Below, piece after piece: positions 53,047 through 60,640 of a stretch of 64,000 bases of DNA. The position numbers and the translations under genes are program-made. This DNA is from Rhodoferax sp. (GTDB lineage: Bacteria; Pseudomonadota; Gammaproteobacteria; Burkholderiales; Burkholderiaceae_C). Position 1 is the stretch's first letter, and every line of letters begins with the position of its first letter. The stretch lies in the NCBI RefSeq assembly GCF_013297935.1, contig NZ_JAAFIX010000005.1, positions 212,788-276,787 of the forward strand. The letters are read 5' to 3'. The notes below the pieces were generated by a model, which worked only from the letters and a program-made list of their open reading frames with translations, made no database searches and was not told the origin of the DNA.

Positions 53047-53859
53047 TTAGCGGCTGGCGTGCAGGTTGCGGGCGATGATTTTTTGAATGTCGCCCCGGGC
53101 ATAGCCGCGCTGAATCACGCTATTGAAGCTGCGCAGCCAAGGGGCCATTTGCATGGACTTGGGGAACGCCAGATAGTTCGGGTCTTTGCGCAGGGGCACG
53201 GGGAGCACGACAAAGTCTTTCCACTGGCTCTTGGGGATTTGATGCAGCCGCAGTGTTTCGGTAAAGCCGGCCTTGCCGACATTGAACAGCGCGCAGTCGA
53301 TCCGGCCGGCCGCCAGCTTGCTGAGCCGGTTGCGCGCACCGTTGTCGCCCTCAATTGAAAACACGCCGTCGTGGTGGGCGCGGTCAAAGGCGCTGCCAAA
53401 GCTGGCGCCCCGCACCGTGCCGAGGGTTTTGCCCTGCAGGTCGCTCAGGGTCTGAAAATTGAACTCCTGCCCCTTGCGGACCACGTTGACCACCTCATCC
53501 ACAAACAAGGGTTCGGAGAAATCAAAGACTTCATCTCTGCGCCACGTCCAAGAGATGCCGAGCAGGCCGCCTTCACCGGCCATTGCCGACATATAGACTC
53601 TGGCCTAGGGGTAGAGCTTGAGGTCCATGCGGTGGTCCGGCATGTGCTGATCCGCGTACGCCAGGATGTCAATCAGCACACCACGCTGCCGGCCCTCGTG
53701 CACAAACATTTTGGGGGGCGAGCCATCGCCGCTGAAAACCGGAATAGAGGTCGCACCGCCGGGCGTGCACAGCAGCATGAAACAGAGCGCGAGCACGAGC
53801 CGGAAATTCAAAATACCTCTCAGTGCGGTGGGTCTGCAGGTGGCCGGATGGGGCCCCAA
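53047..53859 (-). pseudogene. Periplasmic solute-binding protein (SBP_bac_3) split by an amber codon
   Basis: Two open frames on the minus strand, 53859-53605 and 53592-53047, lie in the same frame. They are separated only by TAG (53605-53607) and four sense codons. Translating through gives one amino-acid-type binding protein of 270 residues. It has a leader (LVLALCFMLLCTPGGA), the segment LKLYP-stop-ARVYMSAMAGEGG, then ISWTWRRDEVFDFSEPLF. Trp normally stands at the stop in this family (PWxR), so TGG to TAG is a one-base nonsense change. A sequencing error or amber suppression are alternatives. No ABC permease is adjacent. Confidence 0.8.
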
Positions 53860-53959
53860 GTGGCCCGCCGGTGAGTACGCAAGATTTTAGAAAACGTTTT
53901 CTCTATAGGGCCGGTAGCGCCGTGGTTCAATAGGGCGCTGTTTCCTCCCTTTGAGCCGC

Positions 53960-55192
53960 ATGACCCCCGAAGCCCAAAAACTCTGGCGCGCCCCGCAGTG
54001 GGCGTTTTCGATTCTGCTTGCCTTGCTGGGCATGTTGGGGCCGTTTTCCATCGACACCTATCTGCCTGCGTTTGCCGGCATCAGCGCCTCCTTGGGTGCC
54101 ACACCGGTGCAGATGCAGCAAACCCTGTCGGCCTACCTGTTCGGGTTTGCCTTCATGGCGCTGTTTCATGGCGCCATTTCGGACAGCTTTGGTCGCCGTC
54201 CCGTGGTGCTGTGGGGGCTGGCGGCGTTTACCGTGGCATCGGTGGGGTGTGCGCTGTCGCAAACCATCGGGCAGCTCATTTTCTTCAGGGCCATGCAGGG
54301 TTTGTGCACCGGTGCGGGCATCGTGATTTCGCGCGCGGTTATTCGCGATGTGTATCCGCCCTCGCAGGCGCAAAAGGTCATGAGCCAGGTCACCATCTTC
54401 TTCGGGGTGGCGCCTGCCATTGCGCCCATGGTGGGGGGCTGGCTCCTGGTGCACGCCAGCTGGCACGGCATCTTCTGGTTTCTGGCCGCAGTGGGTGTTG
54501 CGTTGTGGACGTCTAACTACTTTTTGCTGCCTGAGACCTTGCCACCGGCCCAGCGTCAGCGGTTTCATGTCAAAAACCTGCTGGCCGGGTACTGGCAGCT
54601 GGGCTCGGACCCGCGGTTTCTGTTGCTGGCGCTGGCCAGTGGCATTCCGTTCAACGGCATGTTTTTGTATGTGTTGAGCGCGCCGGTGTTTCTGGGCGAG
54701 CACCTGGGGCTGCAACCGCAGCAGTTCTTCTGGTTTTTTGTGCTCACCATCGGCGGCATCATGGGGGGCGCCTGGTTCAGCGGCCGCGCTGCGGGCAAGC
54801 TCAGCCCGAAGCGCCAGATCCGCAACGGGTTTTTGATCATGCTCACCATTGGCGTGATCAACCTGGTGGCCAATGTGCTGTTCAAGGCGCATGTGAGCTG
54901 GGCGCTGTTTCCCATTGCCATCTTTGCGTTTGGCTGGGCGCTCATGGTGCCGGTCGTGACCTTGCTGGTGCTGGACTTGCACCCTGATCGCCGGGGCATG
55001 GCGTCGAGCCTGCAGATGTTTGTCGGGTCAACGGCCAACGGCATCGTGGCCGGGGTGATCTCGCCGCTGGTCATGCACTCCACCATTGGCCTGGCCAGCG
55101 CTTCGGTGCTCATGATGTGCTTGGGGCTGTGCTCCTGGGTGTTTATCCGCAAGCGTTGGCCCGAGATCGGGCGCAAGGTGGACGAGGCATGA
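53960..55192 (+). CDS. Bcr/CflA-family MFS drug efflux transporter
   Basis: 410-residue, 12-span MFS exporter. The early motif FSIDTYLPAFAGIS, the GAISDSFGRRPVVLWG loop and RGMASSLQMFVGSTANGI match Bcr/CflA drug-resistance transporters. Substrates in relatives include bicyclomycin and sulfonamides. ATG 53960 is preferred over TTG 53951. Its TGA lies in the ATGATG at the start of the NlpC/P60 gene. Confidence 0.9.
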   Translation: MTPEAQKLWRAPQWAFSILLALLGMLGPFSIDTYLPAFAGISASLGATPVQMQQTLSAYLFGFAFMALFHGAISDSFGRRPVVLWGLAAFTVASVGCALSQTIGQLIFFRAMQGLCTGAGIVISRAVIRDVYPPSQAQKVMSQVTIFFGVAPAIAPMVGGWLLVHASWHGIFWFLAAVGVALWTSNYFLLPETLPPAQRQRFHVKNLLAGYWQLGSDPRFLLLALASGIPFNGMFLYVLSAPVFLGEHLGLQPQQFFWFFVLTIGGIMGGAWFSGRAAGKLSPKRQIRNGFLIMLTIGVINLVANVLFKAHVSWALFPIAIFAFGWALMVPVVTLLVLDLHPDRRGMASSLQMFVGSTANGIVAGVISPLVMHSTIGLASASVLMMCLGLCSWVFIRKRWPEIGRKVDEA

Positions 55193-55683
55193 TGCGTTCT
55201 CTCTGCGGGCTCCTGCTCTCCTGTTTCTTGGTGGTGTTGGCGGGCTGCTCCAGTGCACCCGTGGCACCCCCCGCGCCCGCGGTGGCGCCGCAGCCGGCCG
55301 GCCGCTTGTCGGTGGAGCAGGCCAACGACGTGACGGTCATGGCCATCGGCCTGGTGGGCACGCCGTACCGTTTTGGCGGCAACACCCCGGAGAGTGGCTT
55401 TGATTGCAGCGGCCTGATTGCCTATGTCTACCAAAAAAGCGCTGCCGTGCTGTCACCCCGCACCACCGCCGGCCTGATCGACTGGGGCGCCCGCATTGCG
55501 CCACAGAACCTGCGCACCGGGGACCTGGCCGTGTTTACCCAAAACGGCCGCGCCACCCATGCGGGCATCTACGTGGGCGAAGGCCGCTTCGTGCACGCGC
55601 CGTCTACCGGCGGCACGGTGCGGCTGGACAGTCTGCAAAGCGGTTACTGGGCCAAGCAGCCGGTGAGTTTTCGCAGGCCGTGA
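55189..55683 (+). CDS. NlpC/P60 (C40) peptidoglycan endopeptidase lipoprotein
   Basis: 164-residue outer-membrane lipoprotein with lipobox VLAGC (Cys20) and a Pro/Ala linker. The C40 cysteine peptidase domain has catalytic Cys73 in FDCSGL and His124 in THAGIYVG, with His136 (VHAPS) as a likely third residue. Similar to Spr/NlpC. The start is ATG 55189 or 55192, both overlapping the MFS stop. Confidence 0.9.
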   Translation: MMRSLCGLLLSCFLVVLAGCSSAPVAPPAPAVAPQPAGRLSVEQANDVTVMAIGLVGTPYRFGGNTPESGFDCSGLIAYVYQKSAAVLSPRTTAGLIDWGARIAPQNLRTGDLAVFTQNGRATHAGIYVGEGRFVHAPSTGGTVRLDSLQSGYWAKQPVSFRRP

Positions 55684-55710
55684 GGATGAGCGGAACCTGC
55701 TGCTAAACGG

Positions 55711-56340
55711 TCAAGCCACCGCCCGCGCCAGATTCGCCCGCGCACGGACCTCCAGTGCATCGTAAAAGTGCTCGGTTCCGTAGATGCGGGGTCGGTCAGA
55801 AAACGACTGCAGCACTTCTTTGCGCTTGGTGCGGAACACGGCCTCGGGCACAAAGGCGTATTCCTCGAGGATCTGCTGCTCGTATTGCGCAAAGCGCTGT
55901 GCATCGGCACCCAGAATGGAGAGGTCAATGTCCACCAGCAACTGCGCATCGCCCGCGGCGGGCGCGCTGGTGTGGCGGGTGGCCATGACTAGCGCGCAGA
56001 CGCGCTCCGTCACATCGGCCTGAACCCCGGCGGTGGTGAGCGCCTCTCGGGCCCAAGCGGCGCTTTGTGCCTCGTTGTCGTGACGCTGCACGTCATACAC
56101 CGCGTCATGAAACCAAAGTGCGAGCGCCACCTCGGCAGGCCGCTGCGCTAGGTGGCACACGGCTTCAAAACTCTGCAGGCATTCGGTCAGATGCTGGGTG
56201 CTGTGGTACTGCCGGTGCGGCTCGGCGTAGGCCGCCAGCAGTGCTTCGCACAGCGCGGCGCCGTCAGCGCTTGCGCCTGCGCCATGCCAAGCGGATGCAA
56301 ACAGGGGTTCCAGGGTGGCCCGAGTCGGTGCGGTGTTCAT
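55711..56340 (-). CDS. HD-domain predicted metal-dependent phosphohydrolase
   Basis: 209-residue HD-like protein. The motifs YHSTQHL (about residue 45) and WFHDAVYD (near 80) match the predicted HD phosphohydrolase group COG4339. A later ATRHTSAP and LLVDIDLSILGAD complete the metal pocket. The substrate is unknown. Start at ATG 56340, where homology begins. Convergent with the NlpC gene. Confidence 0.85.
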   Translation of the reverse strand: MNTAPTRATLEPLFASAWHGAGASADGAALCEALLAAYAEPHRQYHSTQHLTECLQSFEAVCHLAQRPAEVALALWFHDAVYDVQRHDNEAQSAAWAREALTTAGVQADVTERVCALVMATRHTSAPAAGDAQLLVDIDLSILGADAQRFAQYEQQILEEYAFVPEAVFRTKRKEVLQSFSDRPRIYGTEHFYDALEVRARANLARAVA

Positions 56341-56408
56341 GGCCGGTACTCTAGCAAAACCGGTCACCCCGCAAGCGCCTGCCAGGCCTGCAAACCCTGT
56401 TCTTGATT

Positions 56409-56436
56409 TTGATAGCAGAGGGCTTTTCCATATACT
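56409..56436 (+). promoter_or_regulatory. Predicted sigma-70 promoter of imuA
   Basis: TTGATA (56409-56414) and TATACT (56431-56436) with a 16-bp spacer, each a 5-of-6 match. The -10 overlaps the LexA box, as expected for an SOS gene. Confidence 0.7.
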
Positions 56437-56452
56437 GTTGATAAATACAGCA
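56433..56452. promoter_or_regulatory. LexA (SOS) box upstream of imuAB
   Basis: CTGT at 56435-56438 and ACAG at 56447-56450 separated by exactly eight AT-rich bases (TGATAAAT), with flanking TA and CA. This fits the E. coli-type LexA consensus. It lies 20 bp upstream of the imuA start. Confidence 0.9.
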
Positions 56453-56471
56453 TTTCTTCAAGACCCTTGCC

Positions 56472-57530
56472 ATGACTAGCGCTGCGCGCCATTCCGTCGT
56501 TAATGCGCCGCCTGCCACCCCGCAGGTGGAGAGCCTGCAGGACATCCATGCCGGTGTCTGGCACGCGCACACGCTGGCGACCTCGGTGCACGCGGTGCAG
56601 GCCACGGGGGATGCCGTGTTGGATGCGCATTTGCCCGGCGGCGGTTGGCCGGTGGGCGCTTTGGTGGAGCTGCTGCAACCTGCCGGCGCGCACAGCGAAT
56701 GGCGCCTGCTGCTGCCCGCGCTGGCGGCGTGCGGCAAGGGACCCGTGGTGTTGGTGGGGCCGCCGCAGCTGCCGTTTACGCCGGCACTCTCCCGCTTGGG
56801 CTTGCGCTCGGGGCGGCTGCTCTCGGTGCTGCCGTCGGCCACAGTGGCAGACCGGGTTGGTGGCAAGCATGAAGCGAGCGCTCGGAAGAGCGATGAGGCG
56901 AGTGCGCGCCTCTGGGCCACCGAGCAGCTGCTGCGCTGCGCCGAGGTGGACGCCGTGCTGGCCTGGCTGCCGCAGGCCCGGGGCGACCAGCTGCGCCGCC
57001 TGCACCTGGCCGCCGCCGAGCACCACAAGCTGCTGTTTGTGATGCGGCCCGAGCGAGCGCGCAGCGATGCATCACCCGCCGTGCTGCGCCTTCTGGTGCA
57101 GCCGCTGGCCCATGCACGGCATCCCCACAGCCCATTGCAAGGGCTGTTGCTGGACGGGCTGGAGGTCGACATCCTCAAGCGGCGCGGCCCGCCCTTGGCG
57201 GAGCCTTTGCACTTGCAGGCACGCAGCCCGCAATTGGGCTTGTTGCTCGCAGCGAGCCGAGCCATGACGCAGGAGGCAGGGTGGGGGAGGGCGCAGACAG
57301 GTGCATCGGCGTGGGGCATGTGGACCGACACGCCACTGGATGCGCAGGCCGTGCGCGCCGCATTTCAGCAGCAGGCCTTGGGCGGCGTGGAGCGCCAGGC
57401 ACTCCCGTGGCCGCCGCTGCCGCCCGCGCAGGGCGAGCTGGCTGCAGCAGCGCACGGTGTGGCCGATGCCTATGGGCCTATGAATGCGGAGGCGGGCCAT
57501 GCACTGGATCGCGCTGCGGCCGTCGCCTGA
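56472..57530 (+). CDS. imuA: Translesion synthesis-associated protein ImuA
   Basis: 352-residue RecA/SulA-like protein of the mutasome. LPGGGWPVGALVEL near residue 56 corresponds to the RecA-fold core. The full Walker A is not kept, as is usual for ImuA. ImuA, ImuB and DnaE2 carry out damage-induced mutagenic synthesis. It has a strong LexA box and promoter upstream. Overlaps the imuB start. Confidence 0.88.
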   Translation: MTSAARHSVVNAPPATPQVESLQDIHAGVWHAHTLATSVHAVQATGDAVLDAHLPGGGWPVGALVELLQPAGAHSEWRLLLPALAACGKGPVVLVGPPQLPFTPALSRLGLRSGRLLSVLPSATVADRVGGKHEASARKSDEASARLWATEQLLRCAEVDAVLAWLPQARGDQLRRLHLAAAEHHKLLFVMRPERARSDASPAVLRLLVQPLAHARHPHSPLQGLLLDGLEVDILKRRGPPLAEPLHLQARSPQLGLLLAASRAMTQEAGWGRAQTGASAWGMWTDTPLDAQAVRAAFQQQALGGVERQALPWPPLPPAQGELAAAAHGVADAYGPMNAEAGHALDRAAAVA

Positions 57531-58965
57531 TGCTGCAGCGGCCCCGTCTGAGCCAGTGCTGGTGGACGCGTCCACCGCACTGGCGTGGTGGGCCCTGCGC
57601 TTCACCCCACTGGTGGCCCGCGTGGGCGATGCGCTGGTGATGGAGGTGTCCGCCAGCGAGCGCTTGTTTGGCGGGCGCAATGCACTGCTGGGGCAAATAT
57701 TTGAGTCAAATATGCCGCTAGCCCAGGTGGAATATGCGCAAGGCGCTACATCTTTAATAGCAATTGCAGCACTCCGTGTGCACCCGTGCCGCTACCCGCA
57801 AGCCCTTTCGAGCGGGGTGGGTGGGGCCAACACCTTGCGCGCGGTGCTGCCCGATGCCCTGCCGGTGCACACCCTAGCCGCGGCCCACGAGCACCTGCCC
57901 ACGTTGGCCCGCCTGGGCGTGCGCACCTGGGGGCAGCTTCGGGCCCTGCCGCGCGGGGGCGTGGTGCGGCGCTTTGGTGCCCCGGTGGTGGACGCGCTGG
58001 ACCGCGCCTACGGCCAGCGCCCCGAGGTCTACCCTTGGCTCGCGCTGCCCGATGTGTTTGACGCTCCGCTGGAGCTGGCGGCGAGTGTGGACTCGGCACC
58101 GGCCTTGCTGTTTGGCGCGCGCCGCCTGCTGACGCAGCTGCTGGTGTGGCTGCGCGCCCGCCAGGCCGGGGTGCTGGCGCTGGAGCTGCTGTGGGAGCTG
58201 GACGCGCGCCGTGCCAACACCCGCCATGTGGACGCCCACCACCAGGGCGGCCAGCAAGGCCGCCTAGAGTTGCGCACCGCCGAGGCCACGCAAGACATGG
58301 CCCACCTGCAGCGCATCTTGGGTGAGCAGCTGGCCCGCGTGACCTTGCCTGCACCGGTGCTGTACCTGCGCCTGCGCAGCCTGCAGACCCAACCCTTGGG
58401 CGGCGAGAGCCACAGCCTGCTGCCTGAAGACGTGCGCAAGGGCGACAGCCTGCACCAGACCCTGGAGCGCCTGGCCGCCCGGCTGGGCGCGCACAGCGTG
58501 CAGTGCGCCACCCCGCAGGCCGACCACCGGCCCGAGCGCATGCAGCGCTGGCAGCCGTGGCGGGCCGATACGGCGCGCAAAGAAAGTAAAATTGCTATGA
58601 AATCAGGAGCTACTGGCGCTTTCTCTACGAGGGCTAGAGGCCAAAAAGACTCTGAAGTTGAGAGCGCCGTGCTCCCCGCAGCCGACCTGTACCCCACCTG
58701 GCTGTTGCCCGTGCCGCAGCGGCTGATGGTGCGCCAAAGCATTCCCCATTACCACGGCGAACTCACCCTGCTGGCCGGCCCCCAGCGCTTGGAGACCGGC
58801 TGGTTGGAGGGCGAGCCCGCCCTGCGCGATTACTACATCGCTCGCAGCCCGCAGGCGGGGCTGGTGTGGGTGTACCGCGAGCGGCTGGCGGCGCACACTG
58901 AGGCTACCTCTGGACCTTCAAACCCTGGCGCGCTGTCGTGGTTCCTGCACGGCCTGTTTGCCTGA
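57499..58965 (+). CDS. imuB: Y-family polymerase-like protein ImuB
   Basis: 488-residue DNA polymerase IV-like protein. The little finger and thumb are recognisable. The catalytic acidic residues of active Y-family enzymes are absent, as typical of ImuB, which serves as a hub for DnaE2 and the beta clamp. ATG 57499 has GGAGG six bases upstream and is inside the imuA 3' end. Two copies of the dispersed repeat sit in it, coding for about residues 69-89 and 365-384. Both are lower in GC than the surrounding gene. No dnaE2 follows. Confidence 0.88.
   Translation: MHWIALRPSPDAAAAPSEPVLVDASTALAWWALRFTPLVARVGDALVMEVSASERLFGGRNALLGQIFESNMPLAQVEYAQGATSLIAIAALRVHPCRYPQALSSGVGGANTLRAVLPDALPVHTLAAAHEHLPTLARLGVRTWGQLRALPRGGVVRRFGAPVVDALDRAYGQRPEVYPWLALPDVFDAPLELAASVDSAPALLFGARRLLTQLLVWLRARQAGVLALELLWELDARRANTRHVDAHHQGGQQGRLELRTAEATQDMAHLQRILGEQLARVTLPAPVLYLRLRSLQTQPLGGESHSLLPEDVRKGDSLHQTLERLAARLGAHSVQCATPQADHRPERMQRWQPWRADTARKESKIAMKSGATGAFSTRARGQKDSEVESAVLPAADLYPTWLLPVPQRLMVRQSIPHYHGELTLLAGPQRLETGWLEGEPALRDYYIARSPQAGLVWVYRERLAAHTEATSGPSNPGALSWFLHGLFA
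57705..57763 (-). repeat. Dispersed 59-bp repeat, copy F (antisense within imuB)
   Basis: Keeps TTGCTAT, CTTGCGCATATTCCAC and GGGCTAG in register. In the imuB frame it encodes VEYAQGATSLIA, similar to the kefC segment from copy C. Confidence 0.85.
58592..58650 (+). repeat. Dispersed 59-bp repeat, copy G (sense within imuB)
   Basis: TTGCTAT, AGCT, GCGC, and ACGAGGGCTAGAGGCC at positions 36-51 are all in register. It is read in the same codon frame as copies D and E and forms a basic linker (GATGAFSTRARGQKDSE). Confidence 0.85.
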
Positions 58966-58974
58966 GCGAAAGGT

Positions 58975-59529
58975 TCAGCCCCGGTACACATGCCAGCCGT
59001 CAAAGTCCCCTTTGCTGAGCAGCAGGCCTTGCTGGCGCAGCAGGGCGTAGACCATGCTGAGGTGGAAAAAGAAGTTGGGCAGCGCGTATTGCTGCAAAAA
59101 GGTGCTGCCATCCAGTGCCACGGTGGCCTGGCCGGCCGGGTCGTGGATGGTGCGCTCGGCAGCTGCCGCAAAGTCCTTAGGCTGCAGGGTACGCAGAAAG
59201 GCTTGCGCTGTCTCCACCCGCGCCTGCAGGCGGGCCAAACTTTCATGGTGCTCGCCAAAGGGCGGAACGGGCTGGCCTGCCAGCGGTGCACAGGCCCGGA
59301 ACACAAAGTTCACCGCAATCTCTACCTGCACGCCCAGCGGCAGCATGTCGGGCGCCAAGCGGGCCTGCAGCAGCGAAGCTTCCGGATTGCCCGTGTCTGC
59401 GCAATGTGTGCTGGCCTTGGCGAGTAAGCCCTGCAGTTGAACGAGATAGCGGGCAAACACCGGCACGCTGGCCGTGTAAAGCGCCGGGTGGTCTGGGACT
59501 GCGATGTCGGTGGCGACGGGCAATGTCAT
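58975..59529 (-). CDS. DUF1993 family protein
   Basis: 184-residue protein matching DUF1993. It begins with YTASVPVFARYLVQLQGLLAKA-type helix (seen in part). Conserved His are in FGEHHESLARL and FFFHLSMVYALLRQQG. It belongs to the helical DinB-like fold. The function is unknown. Convergent with imuB, nine bases apart. Confidence 0.88.
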   Translation of the reverse strand: MTLPVATDIAVPDHPALYTASVPVFARYLVQLQGLLAKASTHCADTGNPEASLLQARLAPDMLPLGVQVEIAVNFVFRACAPLAGQPVPPFGEHHESLARLQARVETAQAFLRTLQPKDFAAAAERTIHDPAGQATVALDGSTFLQQYALPNFFFHLSMVYALLRQQGLLLSKGDFDGWHVYRG

Positions 59530-59582
59530 GCGGCCAATATAACGCCCCTTACACTGGCACGCCTTTCGCTACCCCTAGATCC

Positions 59583-60080
59583 ATGAACCTGCCCACCCAC
59601 CAACTCTCCATGACCGTGCTCATGTCGCCCGACATGGCCAATTTCTCCGGCAACGTGCACGGCGGCGCTATCTTGAAGCTGCTGGACCAGGTGGCCTACG
59701 CCTGCGCCAGCCGCTACGCCTCGCGCTACGTGGTCACGCTCAGTGTGGACCGGGTGCTGTTTTTGCAGGCGATTCATGTGGGCGAGCTCGTGACGTTTCT
59801 GGCTAGCGTGAACTACACCGGCAAGTCGTCTATGGAGGTGGGCATCAAGGTGATTGCCGAGGACATCCGCACCCAAGCGGTGCGCCATGTGAACAGCTGC
59901 TTTTTCACCATGGTGGCGGTGGACGACAACCGTAAGGCCGCGCCGGTCCCCCAGTTGCAGCCCCAAACCCCCGATGAAGTACGTCGCTTTGCCGAAGCCC
60001 AGATGCGCAAAGCCCTGCGCCAGGAGTTGGAGGCCAAATTCCACGGCATCAAGCAACCCAAGGCGGCTGAAGCCACCTGA
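59583..60080 (+). CDS. Acyl-CoA thioesterase (YciA/BACH hot-dog type)
   Basis: 165-residue hot-dog thioesterase that hydrolyses acyl-CoA. The motif GNVHGGAILKLLDQVAYACASRYA (about residues 22-45, in part) contains the catalytic Asp, and SVDRVLF and VNYTGKSSMEVGI are as in YciA. Start at ATG 59583, where family homology begins; the open frame continues upstream without homology. Convergent with the Lrp gene. Confidence 0.92.
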   Translation: MNLPTHQLSMTVLMSPDMANFSGNVHGGAILKLLDQVAYACASRYASRYVVTLSVDRVLFLQAIHVGELVTFLASVNYTGKSSMEVGIKVIAEDIRTQAVRHVNSCFFTMVAVDDNRKAAPVPQLQPQTPDEVRRFAEAQMRKALRQELEAKFHGIKQPKAAEAT

Positions 60081-60104
60081 CACCGCCGGGGCGCTTGCCG
60101 TGCC

Positions 60105-60575
60105 TCAGGTGCCCGGCGGGCGCAGGGGCTGGTCTTCGAACTCGGTGTTCAGCACCACGGTGCTGGTGGTGCGCGCCACACCGGGAATGGCCTTGATCTG
60201 CAGCAGCACCGCCTCCAGGTCGCGGGCATGCGGGGTGCGCACCTTGGCCAGCAGGTCGTATTCCCCGGCCACGCTGTGCAGCTCTTGCACCGAGGGCAGC
60301 TCGCGCAGGCGGGGCGCTATATCGCGGCAGTGGGCGCCGCCATCGTTGCGAATGGCCACAAACGCAGTGAAGTTCAGCCCCACGCTGTGCGGGTCCACGC
60401 TGATGGAGAAGCGGCGGATCACACCGCGCTCCAGCATCTTCTTGACCCGCTCATGCACCGCGGCGGTAGACAAGCCCACATCCGCACCCACCTCGGCGTA
60501 AGAACGTCGGCCGTCTTCACCTAATGCCGTAAGAATTTTGGCGTCGATGGAATCTGTCTGAATATTTGCTTGCAT
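60105..60575 (-). CDS. Lrp/AsnC-family transcriptional regulator
   Basis: 156-residue feast/famine regulator. An N-terminal HTH (RSYAEVGADVGLSTAAVHERVKKML, seen in part) is followed by the RAM effector domain (GEYDLLAKVRTPHARDLEAVL). Divergent from an EamA transporter, a common pair in which the regulator controls an amino-acid exporter. The ATG at 60575 is preferred over the longer frame from 60605. Confidence 0.92.
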   Translation of the reverse strand: MQANIQTDSIDAKILTALGEDGRRSYAEVGADVGLSTAAVHERVKKMLERGVIRRFSISVDPHSVGLNFTAFVAIRNDGGAHCRDIAPRLRELPSVQELHSVAGEYDLLAKVRTPHARDLEAVLLQIKAIPGVARTTSTVVLNTEFEDQPLRPPGT

Positions 60576-60618
60576 TGGGCGTGTTTTTCGGTAATATCTC
60601 GCCATGCGGCGCTGGTTG

Positions 60619-60633
60619 CCGTAAATTTTACGG
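60619..60633. promoter_or_regulatory. Candidate Lrp-type operator palindrome
   Basis: CCGTAAA and TTTACGG around one base form an inverted repeat in the 65-bp space between the divergent lrp and eamA starts. The site is where an autoregulatory Lrp/AsnC protein would be expected to bind. Confidence 0.55.
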
Positions 60634-60640
60634 ACTAATC

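Noticed and set aside
56399..56417. Fragment resembling the repeat 5' end (minus strand) before imuA
   Set aside because: Only the first 13 positions match (CTGCTATCAAAAT) and the rest diverges at once. It overlaps the predicted -35, so it may be coincidental.
59286..59582. N-terminal extension of the thioesterase frame
   Set aside because: It is antisense to DUF1993 and Pro/Ala/Arg-rich with no hot-dog homology.
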